Shown: in pieces, positions 46,449-58,307 of the stretch | Position numbering within the stretch: the first letter of the stretch is position 1 | How the letters are laid out: each line of letters starts with the position of its first letter | The notes under the pieces: model-generated | What the model was told of the DNA's origin: nothing | Database searches by the model: none | Seen by the model: only the letters and a program-made list of their open reading frames with translations | Source: Luzula sylvatica | Lineage: Eukaryota; Streptophyta; Magnoliopsida; Poales; Juncaceae | DNA: 64,000 nucleotides | Assembly: GCA_946800325.1 (NCBI GenBank) | Contig: OX326959.1 | Span: 24,373,447 to 24,437,446, forward strand | Direction: 5' to 3' | Position numbers and translations under genes: made by a program

Positions 46449-46925
46449 ATGAGAAATCAGAAACAAGTTGAATTCCAAAAAGCATCATCGTTACCCTCCA
46501 CCAATATCGAATTTGGCCGTATATTTCGTTCGTTCGATAGAGACGGAGACGGTAAGATTTCCTCATCAGAACTGAGACTCTGCATGGCATCGGCCACAGG
46601 AGAAAGCATCTCTAACGAAGATGCGGCGTCGTTAGTATCATCGGTGGACTCAGATGGCGACGGATTATTAAACGAAGAGGAGTTCATGCAATTAGTACAT
46701 GTTGAAGAGGGAGAAGAAGAGAGGATTAAGGCATTGAGGAAGGCATTTGGGATGTATGAGATGGAAGGAGAAGGGTGCATCACGCCGGTGAGTTTAAATA
46801 GGATGTTGAAACGGCTCGGAGAATTGAAGGATTTGGATGAGTGTAGGGCTATGATTTGTAGGTTTGATTTGAACAGAGATGGGGTGATTAGCTTTGATGA
46901 GTTTAGAGTTATGATGATGGTTTGA
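46449..46925 (+). CDS. Calmodulin-like EF-hand protein (CML30/31-like)
   Basis: A single exon encodes 158 residues. The start MRNQKQVEF is taken rather than an upstream frame that runs through the leader. EF-hand loops: residues 30-41 (DRDGDGKISSSE), 67-78 (DSDGDGLLNEEE) and 140-151 (DLNRDGVISFDE) keep the Ca-binding Asp and Glu positions. The third loop (about 104-115, EMEGEGCITPVS) is degenerate and unlikely to bind Ca. This 1-2-4 pattern and the LRKAFGMYEMEGEGCITP segment are typical of the plant CML30/31 group, which act as cytosolic or nuclear Ca sensors. Intronless, as usual for CMLs. Confidence 0.93.
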   Translation: MRNQKQVEFQKASSLPSTNIEFGRIFRSFDRDGDGKISSSELRLCMASATGESISNEDAASLVSSVDSDGDGLLNEEEFMQLVHVEEGEEERIKALRKAFGMYEMEGEGCITPVSLNRMLKRLGELKDLDECRAMICRFDLNRDGVISFDEFRVMMMV

Positions 46926-47158
46926 GATTTGGGAGATCGTGGCAATTTCTTGTTTTGTAATTAGTCATTAGTTGATTGGTATGTTGTTATTAATTAGTAA
47001 ATACTGCATTGTGTTTATTTTTATAATTATAACTTCTATTCGTTACTAGCTTTCAGTTGCGGATCTTGTCCCGTATCAATTGTGTGTGTGTGTGGCGAGG
47101 GGGGGGGGGGGGTAGTACATAATTTTCAATTTTATCGTAAAGTACACTAGCATAATCT

Positions 47159-47223
<65 letters not shown>

Positions 47224-47869
47224 TACCGTTCAAAAATTTAAGAGTTGGCCAAGAGAGGAGAGAAAGAAAGGCCACCTTAACTGTTTGTCAAGAGAAGAGA
47301 GAAAAAAAGGGCCATTGTTGCCGTATGTCAACAGAAAAAGAGAAAGAAGGACCATTGTCGTTTGTCAATAGAAAGAGGGGTCGTTAGTGCTCTTTTGCCA
47401 AAAGAAAAGCGAGAAAATAGGGCCACCATTGCCGTCTCACAAGAGAACATGGAGAAATGACGGCGACCATTGCTGCCTCTCAAGAGAAAAGAGAGAAAGA
47501 GGATCACTCTGGGTTAGGGTGTTGGGGCAGAGAAAGGTAAACAAAGATGAGCAGGGGTTGAGAAGGGTGGGCTGGGGTGATGGGAAAGGGTGGTCGGGGT
47601 GGAAGTGGAGGTGGAGGCGCTGTCTCCACCCCAATCGTGTTCCCTTTTATTTTTTCTCCCTTTTAGCCGCCTCTTTTAAGGTTGTTCAGACTTTCAGAGT
47701 CCTCAAGGAGGAGTTTTGATCTTGACATATCTTTTACTCTCTAAATCAAGATCAAATTGCTACAACTCGAGTTCAAATCTCGAGGAAATCTCTTCATCGA
47801 TTTGTTCGCATGGAGCACAATTGATCTTCGTGAAGGTCGAAGAATAATTATGGATCGAATTACCCGCCT
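46926..47869. other. CML 3' UTR, simple repeats and a degenerate GA-rich tandem repeat
   Basis: A G-run (47099-47112) and (CA)n(TA)n (47159-47222) are followed by roughly 50-bp units built on AAGAGA...GGGCCA(C/T)CATTG.CCGT..GTCAA (47240-47500). Frames across it are low-complexity. Confidence 0.55.
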
Positions 47870-48999
47870 CTTTTTGGGAGCATCTCGTATGTCCAAATCG
47901 ACGCAGAGAAGAGGGACAAACTAGACGCGAAGGCCCAAACATGTGTGTTCATTGGTTATGGATCGAATTACTTCGGTTATTGATTTTGGATCGAGGAAGG
48001 TCGAAGAATAATTCGGTCAAGAGATGCAATCTTTAATGAAGGGGAACTCTACAAGAACATGTTCGTTTCCGGAGGCGAATCGAAACCGGAGGAGAGTGTC
48101 CATCAAATCACGAGCAATGACGAGTCGAGCGAGTCCGAGGAAGACGAGTTTTCGGTCCAGGATGTGACTGAAAATCGGGATGAAGACGTGCCTGAAATCG
48201 CGCAAGACGAAAGCCCATAAACTCCGATTTTGAGACGATCAAGCCGGAGAATTAAGCCTACAAACCGTTATTCACCATCACTCCATCATTTGCTGCTAAC
48301 CGATGCGGGTGAACCAGAAGGCTACAGAGATGCGGTACACGGAGGTGATTCGGTCAAGTGGAAGCGCGCGATGAAAGAGGAGATTGCGTCTCTCCGGAAG
48401 AACAATACTTGGGAAATGACCCGGTTGCCAGATGGCAAGAAGGCGCTGCAAAACAAATGGGTCTACCGAGTGAAGGACGAGTCATATGGCAGCAAGAGAT
48501 ACAAAGCGAAGCTGGTAGTCAAGGGATTTCTTCAGAAGAAAGGAATCGACTACAGTGAGGTGTTCTCGCCGGTGGTGAAGCTGACGACTATTCGCACTGT
48601 GTTAAGTATTGTAGCAGCGGAGGATTTGCACCTCGAGCAAATGGATGTCAAGACGACGATCCTTTGGAGGAGGATTTGGAGGAGGACATCTATATGGTGC
48701 AACCTGAAGGTTTCGAGATCCCGGGAAAGGAGGATCTTGTGTGCATGCTCAGGAAAAGTCTGTACGGTTTAAAGCAGGCTCCAAGGCAGTGGTACAAGAA
48801 GATCGACAAGTTCAAGAAATCCACGGAGGAGAAGAAGAGGCTGGAGAACGTGCCGTATTCATCGGCAATGGGTAGCCTAATGTACACCATGGTGTGCACG
48901 AGACCCGGCATTTCTCATGTAGTGGGAGTCGTGAGCCGGTTCATGGCGAATCCCGACATCGAGCACTGGGAGGCGATTAAGTGGCTACTGAGATACTTG
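47870..48999 (+). pseudogene. Second-family Copia pol, left part (integrase end and RT)
   Basis: It starts in the integrase C-terminal region (SYVQIDAEKRDKLDAKA, CVFIGYGS), passes the acidic linker and the TNRYSPSLHHLLLTDAGEPEG motif, and enters reverse transcriptase ([35 protein letters not shown]). Defects: in-frame stops near 47970 and 48218, a small frameshift after MDVKT, and a large internal deletion joining WYKKIDKF to [18 protein letters not shown]. The deletion removes the catalytic YVDD segment. The reading frame ends at RYL, where an LTR is inserted. The right part resumes at 58308. Confidence 0.88.
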
Positions 49000-49428
49000 T
49001 GAAGGAAATACAGTTTCAGGATCAACCGCAAAAGTGTACACAAGGATAAACGAATGTAAGCGTACATTCGTAGTCATATCTTTCAGTAGGAAAATCCAAT
49101 TTGAATAGTTCAAATTGGGTTAGATAGATAATAAGATTATCTACAACCTTCATGTAGAAATATATTTCATATGAACGAAGTATAAGTGTCGTTTCTATGA
49201 AATACCGAAAGGGTGCAACAGTATGACATACAGTTAGTAAAACATTCATAACTTTTGCATACAAACTCCAATTGGTCCAGGCCAAATTGGGTTGAGTAGG
49301 TAATAATATTATCTACAACTTTCGTGTAGGTTGATTGTCTGTCAAAGAAATTTACTAATTTCGTATGGATAGAATACTGAACGGATTCATGCAGTTTTCT
49401 GTGTGAAAGAGTGTATATTGGATATACA

Positions 49429-50401
49429 TGTTGGGGAATATCCCCGGCCCCGGGCCCGCGTAGCGGATATGTAGGCCCGGTCCGGTTCCCCGATTCCCGA
49501 GATCATGCCACGACTTCGAGGGTACGATGCAAATAGAAGGTTAGATCTTTACCGGTGCAAAATTGATTGCACACGAAGGGTTGATCGCTGCCTTCTTTCT
49601 CCTGTCACGTTGGTGACAATACGCGCGTCCCACACCACGCGTCTTTCACCGCTCGTTGACTTCGCCGATTCGCTTGATTTCGTCTCAAACTCAATCTACT
49701 CGTCCGAATCGATCACAATCGTGAGAGCCTCAGTTGTTGCTCCTCTACGTGTATCCACCTTGAATCGCAAGACGTCGGTCACGGATGCACCTGCCTAGAC
49801 GATGCACCGGTGAAATTGCTTAATCGAATTGATTCTCTAAACCGTAAAACACCTTTTCACGGTTTCTCTCTTTTACACCTTTTCACTCTCTAGAAATTTG
49901 TCTCACAATTTTCTGGATAATTCTGAATGAATTGCTTAGTTAAGATGAGAGAGAAAATCCTATTTATATATAATAGGATCAGGATTAGCCAAAAGGCATG
50001 TATATCCAATATACACTCTCTCACACAGAAAATTGCATGAACCTGGTCAGTATTCGGTCCAGAAAATCAACCAACACGAAAGTTGTAGATAATCTCATTA
50101 TCTACACGACCCAATTTGGCCCAGCCCAATTGGAGTTCGTATGCAAAAGTTATGACTGTTTTACTAACTGTATGTCATACTGTTGCACCCTTTCGGTATT
50201 TCATAGAAACGACACTTATACTTCGTTCATATGAAATATATTTCTACATGAAGGTTATAGATAATCTAATTATCTATCTTACCCAATTTGAACCATTCAA
50301 ATCGGATTTTCCTACTGAAAGATATGGCTACGAATGTACGACTACATTCGTTTATCCTTGTGTACACTTTTACGGTTGATCCTGAAACTGTATTTCCTTC
50401 A
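49429..50401 (-). repeat. 3' LTR of the complete Copia (973 bp)
   Basis: TG...CA ends read on the minus strand (TGAAGGAAATACAG to CCCCAACA). It lacks 26 bp present in the other LTR (57425-57450); the gap is bordered by CAG on both sides, so slippage or end-joining deletion is likely. The TATA-like TATATAAATA on the minus strand is at 49961-49970. Confidence 0.95.
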
Positions 50402-51312
50402 GTCTCCCACTCAATTTCAGATCTACCTAAAAGATACTCATGCATATCCAATACGCACGATTTTAGAGAATATAGCTCGCGTATCAAATACCAAGCTATG
50501 CACATCCTATGTGCCAATTTTATGATCAAGCCCGACTTAGTACGACTCGTTGTGTGACCATGTAGGTTCGACTTAACGATGGCAGTAGGTTGTTTCCAAT
50601 ACCTACAAGCTCATGAGCGGGATCTAGTCACTCCATCATAGCTACCCATGTTAAACGAATAATGATTGTGATCATTGTGCCTATCTCGAATAGCGGTTAC
50701 TAGTTCTCTTGTTTGCGATATCCGTTAATCAAAGGGCATGGTAATAGTCATCCTTATAATTTGATTAACTACACTTATTCCCCGATTCCGAGTTGAGTTA
50801 ACAAATTTCAATCGATATTAACCATTAATATCATTGACTGCGGCCGCAGGTTTCGTTAATCGACTCATCGAGCGGCGCCTAAGAGATATCTCTTCCTTTC
50901 GGAATAAACAATTCCTATCTTGGAGACTCACATTGAATTCCATGATTAGCAAAACATAATCATCTCCTCGGCAAACGTACTAGTGTACGCGTTCAGTCTA
51001 TTATCTAATAATAGAAATGCTTCTCTCTTAAGCAAGCTGATCCGCGACTAGGGATGTTTAGAAATGACACTTTAAGTGTGACGGTTTCGCTGCACATGGT
51101 CCTCCACCATGTCGACGTCCACACAAGTTCAAATCAAGGTTCATGTAACAATCATATTACACAACCCAGCACACAGTTTTCATATAAGATAGATGCAAAA
51201 TGAAAAATTTTAAAATTCTGAAATTGCATTACTATAAGATAAGTTTGGGGTGATACAACGTTTACTAATCTATTAAACTAATCTCGTCCTACGAAACTAT
51301 CGTTTTAGATAA
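50402..51312 (-). other. 3' internal non-coding region and polypurine tract of the Copia
   Basis: The polypurine tract GAGTGGGAGAC (complement of about 50402-50412) borders the LTR. The 0.9 kb between it and the pol stop is non-coding but conserved with 27532-28644 and 61415-61674, which suggests selected function such as RNA export or packaging, or simply shared ancestry. Confidence 0.8.
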
Positions 51313-54300
51313 CTAACTACTCTCTTTCTCCTCTAGGTATCTCAAACCTATAGCTTTCGCATGATAATCGTGCTTAGCTTGCGAGAGTGGCTTAGTAAAC
51401 GGGTCCGCAACATTCCTGTCAGTATCAATCTTCTCAATGATCACATCCTTCCTTTGCAAAATCTCACGGATCAAGTGAAATTTTCTGAGTATGTGCTTGG
51501 AGCGGTGATGTGCCCTCGGTTCCTTGGACTGTGCTATTGCGCCCGTATTGTCGCAATACACAACTACAGGTTCCGAGATGCTCGGGACTACATCAAGCTC
51601 CGACACAAACTTCTTGATCCAAACCGCCTACTTTGCCGCTTCGGAAGCCGCAATATACTCCGATTCAGTTGTAGAGTCTGCTATCGTGGGTTGTTTGGAA
51701 CTTTTCCAAACTACCGCTCCACCATTTAGACAAAACACGTATCCGCTTTGTGATCGAAAGTCATCGATACATGTTTGGAAACTGGCGTCGGTATATCCAT
51801 TGATGACCAACCCGGATGTCTTTCCACCATAAATTAGAAATTGATCCTTAGTTCTTCGTAAGTACTTAAGGATGTTCTTAACCGCGATCCAATGCATATC
51901 CCCTGGATTAGATTAGTAACGCGAAACGACGCTCAATGCATACGACACATCGGGGCGCGTACAAATCATGGCATACATAATTGATCCAACCGCCGAAGCG
52001 TATGGAACAATACTCATCGCATTCTTATCTTCGCTCGATGTCGGACATTGAGCTTTAGAATACGATATGCCACTCGACATTGGAAGAAGTCCTTTCTTCG
52101 AATTTTGCATTGAAAACCGTTTCAACACTTTGTCGATGTACGTGCTTTGACTCAAGCCGAGTAATTTCTTGGATCTATCTCTATAAATCCTCACGCCTAA
52201 TATATAAGCGGCCTCGCCCAAATCTTTCATAGCGAAACGAGTATTTAAATACTTCTTAACATCCGTAAGCATCGGAATGTCGTTTCCTATGATCAAGATG
52301 TCGTCTACATATAGTACAAGAAATACTACGCGGCTCCCACTAACCTTCTTGTATACACAAGGTTCTTCTACGTTTTTCACGAAATTATATTCTCGTATAA
52401 CTTCATCAAAACGTATGTTCCAACTCCGAGAAGCTTGCTTCAATCCATAAATGGATCGTTGCAACTTGCACACTTTATCCGGACTCTTTGAATCGACAAA
52501 ACCCTCGGGTTGTGTCATGTACAAATCCTCCTCTAAATTCCCGTTAAGGAATGCGGTTTTGACATCCATTTGCCAAATCTCGTAATCATAATACGCAGAG
52601 ATAGCAAGTAAGATCCGTATGGATTTAAGCATTGCCACGGGAGAAAACGTTTCTTCATAGTCTACACCATGAATTTGTTTGAAACCATTCGCCACAAGCC
52701 GTGCTTTATAAGTGTTCACATTCCCATCCATGTCGGTCTTCTTCTTGAAGACCCACTTACATCCCACTGGTTTAACCCCGGGAGGTGGATCAATCAAGTT
52801 CCAAACTTGATTATCGTACATGGATTGAATCTCGGATTTCATGGCAGATTTCCACTTATCGGAATCCTCGCTTTTCAAAGCCTCGCGATAAGATGTCGGT
52901 TCATCATCTATGAATTTGACTTCATCATCATTTGCCACGATAAAACCATATCGTATAGGCTCTTGACGAATCCTACCCGATCTACGAACTGCGCCTTGTG
53001 CACTTGACTCCGGATCCTCAACATTTGAGGAAATCGGATCAACGTTCATCGGTTCAACATTCGTTTGCGGGTCTCGAATTTCTTCGAGATCTATTTCAGT
53101 CCCATTCACTCGCTTAGAGATAAAGTCCTTCTCAAGGAAGACTCCTCTTCGAGCTACGAAAACTTTATTTTCGACGGGATTATAGAAATAATACCCCATT
53201 GTTTCCTTGGGATACCCTACAAATAAACATTTTTCAGACTTGGGATCGAGATTGTCCGATAATAATTTTCGAACATAAGCCTCACATCCCCAAATCTTAA
53301 CATAAGACAACTTCGGAATTGTTCTGGTCCATATCTCATATGGCGTCTTAGGTACCGATTTAGAAGGTATGCGGTTTAATAAGTAAGCCGCTGTCTCTAG
53401 GGCATATCCCCAAAACGATTTTGGAAGGGAAGTTTGACTCATCATGGATCGAACCATGTCCAACAAGGTTCGATTCCTCCTCTCGGACACGCCATTCCAT
53501 TGTGGCGTTCCTGCCGGAGTCCATTGTGGAACTATTCCATAATCTTTTAGATGATCTTCAAACTCATAGCTCAAATATTCACCACCTCGATCCGATCGAA
53601 TGGCTTTAATTTTCTTGCCAAGCTGATTTTCAACTTCGTTTTGAAACTCTTTGAACTTTTCAAAGGTCTCCGCTTTAGTACGCATCAAATAGATATATCC
53701 ATATCTACTATTATCGTCCGTAAACGTAACAAAGTATCGATAGCCTCCTCTTGCCTCGATGCTCATCGGTCCACACACATCGGAATGTATGAGTTCCAAT
53801 AGATCGTTGGACCGTTCTCCAACCTTGGAGAACGGCGCCTTAGTCATCTTGCCAAGCAAACAAGATTCGCAATTCCCAAATGAATCCAATTCAAATGAGT
53901 CTAGTAGTCCATTTTTATGGAGTCTAGCAATGCGTTTCTCATTCACATGACCGAGACGACAATGCCAAAAGAAAGTCCGATTATCAACTTTAGATGTAAT
54001 CCTTTTTGCATTAACGTTATATATAGACTTATTATTTCCGTGATCGAAATCCAACACATAAAAACCATTTTCTAACAGAACATTTCCATAGATAATAGAA
54101 TCCTTACATATCGAAAACTCATTATTCCTAATAACGAATTCATAACCATCATTGGCCAGTTTCGACACACTTATTATGTTCTTACATAATGTCGGTACAT
54201 AATAACATTTATTTAGTACTAAAATAAGTCCACTAGGTAAAGTCAAATTAACTACTCCTACGGCACACGCAGCAACTCTTGCTCCATTCCCGACGAGTAG

Positions 54301-55284
54301 ATCGACTTCACCCTTTTCCAACCTTCGACTATTTTGAAGAACCTGCATATTTCGACAAATATGAGTCCCACAACCGGTATCCAATACCCAATTAGACATA
54401 GTTGAAATATTAACTTCAATAACATTAATACCTGAGAGGCCGGTCGCTGAAACCGACTTGCCCTTCTTCACCTCCTCGAGGTAAGACTTGCAATCGCGCT
54501 TCCAATGTCCAGCCTTGTGACAATGAAAGCACGTCTCATCCTTGGATTTCTCCTTTCCCCTTTTATTCGGCTTCGAACGTTTCTTAGCCGAACCGCCCTT
54601 GGACTTTGATCTCTTACGATCCTTATTCTGAATTGTGAGAACATTTCCGGCAACTCTTGCCCTGTTCTCTCCGGACGACTTTAACGTCTCCGATTCAAAA
54701 TTCTTGAGCATTCCGTGAAGCTCAGGGATCGTCTTATCCATCGAATGCATGTGATAGTTAGTCACGAACGGAGAAAACATTGGAGGAAGTGCACACAAGA
54801 TCAAATCTTGTTGCATAATCTTCGACAATTTCTCTCCTAGCTTCTCAAGACGATCTATGAGAGGTTGCACCTTCAAAACGTGAGTACTCACTGAAGACCC
54901 CGAAGGCATCTTGCAGTTTACTAACTCCTTGAGCGTACTGAACCGTTCAATACGCTCCTGCTCTTGGAACATTTCCTTGAGCACAACGTCTATGATGTGC
55001 GCATCCGAGTCCTCAAACTGCTTTTGAAGACTAGCGTCCATACATGCCAACATGAGGCACGTAACATCATTTGAGTCCTTCTTAAGTTTCTCAAACGCGG
55101 CCCTTTCTTCGACCGTAGCATCGGGGCCCGGTTCTACTAGTTTCGTATCCAATACGTGACTTTTGCCCTCTTGCCTAAGAACTATTCTCAGGTTTCGGTG
55201 CCAGTCAAAGTAGTTCCGACCCACTAGCTTATCCTTTTCTAAAGTCGATCTAATCGACATGGTGTTGGTGTTACTAGAAGACAT
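51313..55284 (-). pseudogene. Copia gag-pol, full length with two nonsense codons
   Basis: One frame of 1323 codons from the ATG at 55284 runs gag, CCHC knuckle at residues 252-265 (CFHCHKAGHWKRDC), protease with LDTGCG at 301-306, integrase HHCC (HCRLGH...CESCLLGK) and DDE core (FTDDNSRYGY, SDRGGEY, NGVSERRN), reverse transcriptase with LYVDDILIIGND near residue 990, and RNase H (STTESEYIAASEAA, SKHILRKFHLIREIL). Stops replace a Gln codon at about 51913 (SRY*SNPG) and a sense codon at about 51627 (EAAK*AVW). No frameshift is present. Both stops are single-base changes in the RT/RNase H end, and the rest looks functional. The product would form virus-like particles and integrate new copies; I cannot settle the Copia lineage. 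Confidence 0.95.
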
Positions 55285-56776
55285 ATTCTACAAATGAAAT
55301 AAAAGATTGATTACTAACGTTGCGTACTTATTTTATAGGGCTTATATGATGATTATATGATAGTGTTATTTTATCGAATCGATAACCCTCATACCGATAT
55401 GGGACTCCAAGTCCATAACACTCAAGACCCATATTTTCGTTCCTCCCACAAGTGACTTTAGCCTATCGGGTGGGATCCCGTTATTTAGGTAGGATTATAT
55501 CCAATCGCATCCAATGCGACTCTTGAACCTTTATAGGATTTCGGTGATGGATTGTATCCAATACAATCCCAGTTCCGTGTGTGCATCCTATCTATGCCCC
55601 GAACTCCAATCTGATTGGCCTGGACGGTTAAGTCACAACCATCTCCGTCGTATCGTTCAAATAGGCTACTAGTGAGTCGACTTTAGCCTGTGCCTCACTA
55701 GTCCCGATTTAACGCTTGCCACCCTTTCGATTGTTTCAATATCACGTGCCCGACTTTAGCCTGAACCCACGTGAAACGTAACACCGAACTCGGTAGTTGT
55801 GGATATGAAAGGCATTTTCATGACTTAAATATTATGAGGGATCATGCCATTGCATGTTTCTAAATTCGTGACATAATCCAATTATATCACTATCACAAGA
55901 TTTTCATAAATGCATATGTTTTTATTTGGGAGTCTAATTATTCTAAATAATTATCTAACTATATGCTAGTATGATTGATGCCGATCAAATCGATATAAAG
56001 AACTCAAAATTCCAAGTTGTGTAGCCAAAGTTATCACGAAAACAAAATCAGCAACCAGAAACCAGTCCGTTGTAACGCAACATAGTCCGTTACAACGGAC
56101 CTCCAGTATACTTGGTACTACGTTACAACGGAAGTCCAGTCCGTTACAACGCTATTTATTATGGAGTTTGACCAAAATTTGCCAGAAACATGTCCGTTAC
56201 AACGCAACCTAGGTCCGTTACAACGCTATTTTCTGCAAACCTTCGTCCAAATTTCCAGAGATCAGTCCGTTACAACGCAACATACAGTCCGTTATAACGG
56301 ACCAACTGCGTAGAGCTCCGTTACAACGGACCCAGTCCGTTACAACGGACTCCAATAGACACCCTTGGCATTCCCGCAACCTCGTATCAGATACAAGGTC
56401 CGTTACAACGGACTCCAAGTCCGTTACAACGGAATATGCAGTTTTTCACAGTCCTCCTCACACCCCCGCATCCTATACAGGGTCCGTTACAACGGACTCC
56501 AAGTCCGTTACAACGGAATATGTGTTATAACGGACTATGCGATTTTTGCACTGCTGTTTTCGCTCGTTTCCAAAACGATCAATCATGAAACATTTTCACG
56601 ATTATTCCTAGATACTCTCAATCAAGTATTGATCGATCTCTAGCGAATTTCACTTGTGATTTTAATGGAATTTGACATTCTAAATATGTAACATCATCCA
56701 AACGGGTACGAACTTTGATAACCCGTGCGTATATCTAATATACGACTATGATTCGACCCTCGAATCGATGGCGATC
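55285..56776 (-). other. Long 5' leader of the Copia between primer site and gag
   Basis: About 1.5 kb without a conserved ORF. It holds the TCCGTTACAACGGA palindrome array in the part near the primer site. The rest (55300-55850) has no feature I can name. Confidence 0.7.
56068..56545. repeat. Array of TCCGTTACAACGGA hairpin words in the Copia leader
   Basis: About fifteen copies of GTCCGTTACAACGGAC or half-sites (GTCCGTTACAACGC) occur. The arms TCCGTT/AACGGA are perfectly inverted around a two-base centre AC. A segment with two words and a unique spacer recurs 83 bp apart (about 56398 and 56481). It is transcribed as part of the genomic RNA. Confidence 0.92.
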
Positions 56777-56788
56777 GCTCTGATACCA
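56777..56788 (-). other. Primer binding site, initiator tRNA-Met type
   Basis: The complement reads TGGTATCAGAGC, the standard plant LTR-retrotransposon site pairing with the 3' end of initiator tRNA-Met, one base inside the 5' LTR end. Confidence 0.93.
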
Positions 56789-56789
56789 C

Positions 56790-57788
56790 TGTTGGGCAAT
56801 ATCCCCGGCCCCGGGCCCGCGCAGCGGATATGTAGGCCCGGTCCGGTTCCCCGATTCCCGAGATCACGCCACGACTTCGAGGGTACGATGCAAATAGAAG
56901 GTTAGATCTTTACCGGTGCAAAATTGATTGCACACGAAGGGTTGATCGCTGCCTTCTTTCTCCTGTCACGTTGGTGACAATACGCGCGTCCCACACCACG
57001 CGTCTTTCACCGCTCGTTGACTTCGCCGATTCGCTTGATTTCGTCTCAAACTCAATCTACTCGTCCGAATCGATCACAATCGTGAGAGCCTCAGTTGTTG
57101 CTCCTCTACGTGTATCCACCTTGAATCGCAAGACGTCAGTCACGGATGCACCTGCCTAGACGATGCACCGGTGAAATTGCTTAATCGAATTGATTCTCTA
57201 AACCGTAAAACACCTTTTCACGGTTTCTCTCTTTTACACCTTTTCACTCTCTAGAAATTTGTCTCACAATTTTCTGGATAATTCTGAATGAATTGCTTAG
57301 TTAAGATGAGAGAGAAAATCCTATTTATATATAATAGGATCAGGATTAGCCAAAAGGCATGTATATCCAATATACACCCTCTCACACAGAAAACTACATG
57401 AACCTGGTCAGTATTCGGTCCAGACGAAATTGATAAATTTCTCTGACAGAAAATCAACCAACACAAAAGTTGTAGATAATCTCATTATATACACGACCCA
57501 ATTTGGCCCAGCCCAATTGGAGTTCGTATGCAAAAGTTATGACTGTTTTACTAACTGTATGTCATACTGTTGCACCCTTTCGGTATTTCATAGAAACGAC
57601 ACTTATACTTCGTTCATATGAAATATATTTCTACATGAAGGTTATAGATAATCTAATTATCTATCTTACCCAATTTGAACCATTCAAATCGGATTTTCCT
57701 ACTGAAAGATATGGCTACGAATGTACGACTACATTCGTTTATCCTTGTGTACACTTTTACGGTTGATCCTGAAACTGTATTTCCTTCA
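56790..57788 (-). repeat. 5' LTR of the complete Copia (999 bp) with TATA box
   Basis: It carries the promoter that drives genomic RNA on the minus strand: TATATAAATA (complement of 57322-57331). Nearly identical to the LTR at 49429 apart from the 26-bp segment kept here. Confidence 0.95.
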
Positions 57789-58307
57789 ATACATGTCTTT
57801 TGGCCCATCATAATCCTATGTGATATAAATAGGATAATTCTCTCTCATGTCGAATCGGTTCATTCAGAATATTCCAGAAATATAGAGAAACATCTTTCTA
57901 GAGAGAGAATCGAGAAAATGAGTTTTCTCGATATAGAGAATCAACCAATCAAGCAAGTTCGCCGGTGCATCGTCTAGGCAGTTGCACCCGCGACCGACAA
58001 ACTCCGACTCACGGTGGATACAAGTAGAGGAGCGACACTTGTGGCTCTTCGATTGTGATCAATCCGAAGGAGAGAGAGGACGGTCAACGAGTGGTGAAAG
58101 ACGCGCGGATTGTCACCAACGTAACAGGAGAAAGAAGACTAGTAATCAACCCTTCGTGTGCAATCAATTTTGCACTGGTATGAATATAATCTTCTTATTT
58201 GCATCGTACCCTTCGAAGTCATGTCGTGATCTTGGATTAAGGGAACCGGACCGGGCCTACATATCCGCTGCGCGGGCCCGGGGACGGAAAGAATTCCCAT
58301 CAACTTG

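Larger units (their letters stand above)
49429..57788 (-). mobile_element. Complete Copia retrotransposon (8.36 kb) with TSD ATACA
   Basis: Two LTRs (49429-50401, 973 bp; 56790-57788, 999 bp), a tRNA-Met-type primer site, gag-pol and a polypurine tract are all present in order on the minus strand. Identical ATACA lies at 49424-49428 and 57789-57793. By eye the LTRs differ by about nine substitutions, mostly C/T or G/A transitions, plus one 26-bp deletion, so the insertion is young. gag-pol has two nonsense codons, so this copy needs another element's proteins to move. Confidence 0.95.
49000..58302 (+). mobile_element. Solo LTR inside the second Copia pol, itself split by a full Copia
   Basis: The LTR starts TGAAGGAAATACAGTTTC at 49000 and ends ATTCCCATCA at 58302. 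It is flanked by identical ACTTG (48995-48999 and 58303-58307). Removing 49429-57788 and one ATACA copy leaves a continuous LTR of about 0.94 kb (49000-49428 plus 57794-58302). The host pol reads RYL before it and KDTAS after it, a normal continuation, which proves the insertion. It belongs to the same family as the element nested in it. Confidence 0.93.

Noticed and set aside
49505..50557. Several 60-97-codon frames repeated at 56971-57977
   Set aside because: They lie in the two LTRs of the Copia element and are repeated only because the LTRs are.
56068..56545. CRISPR-like look of regularly spaced palindromic repeats
   Set aside because: Eukaryotic retrotransposon leader; spacers are irregular and similar to each other, and there are no cas genes. 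The same holds for the arrays at 1528, 28766, 29829 and 63205.
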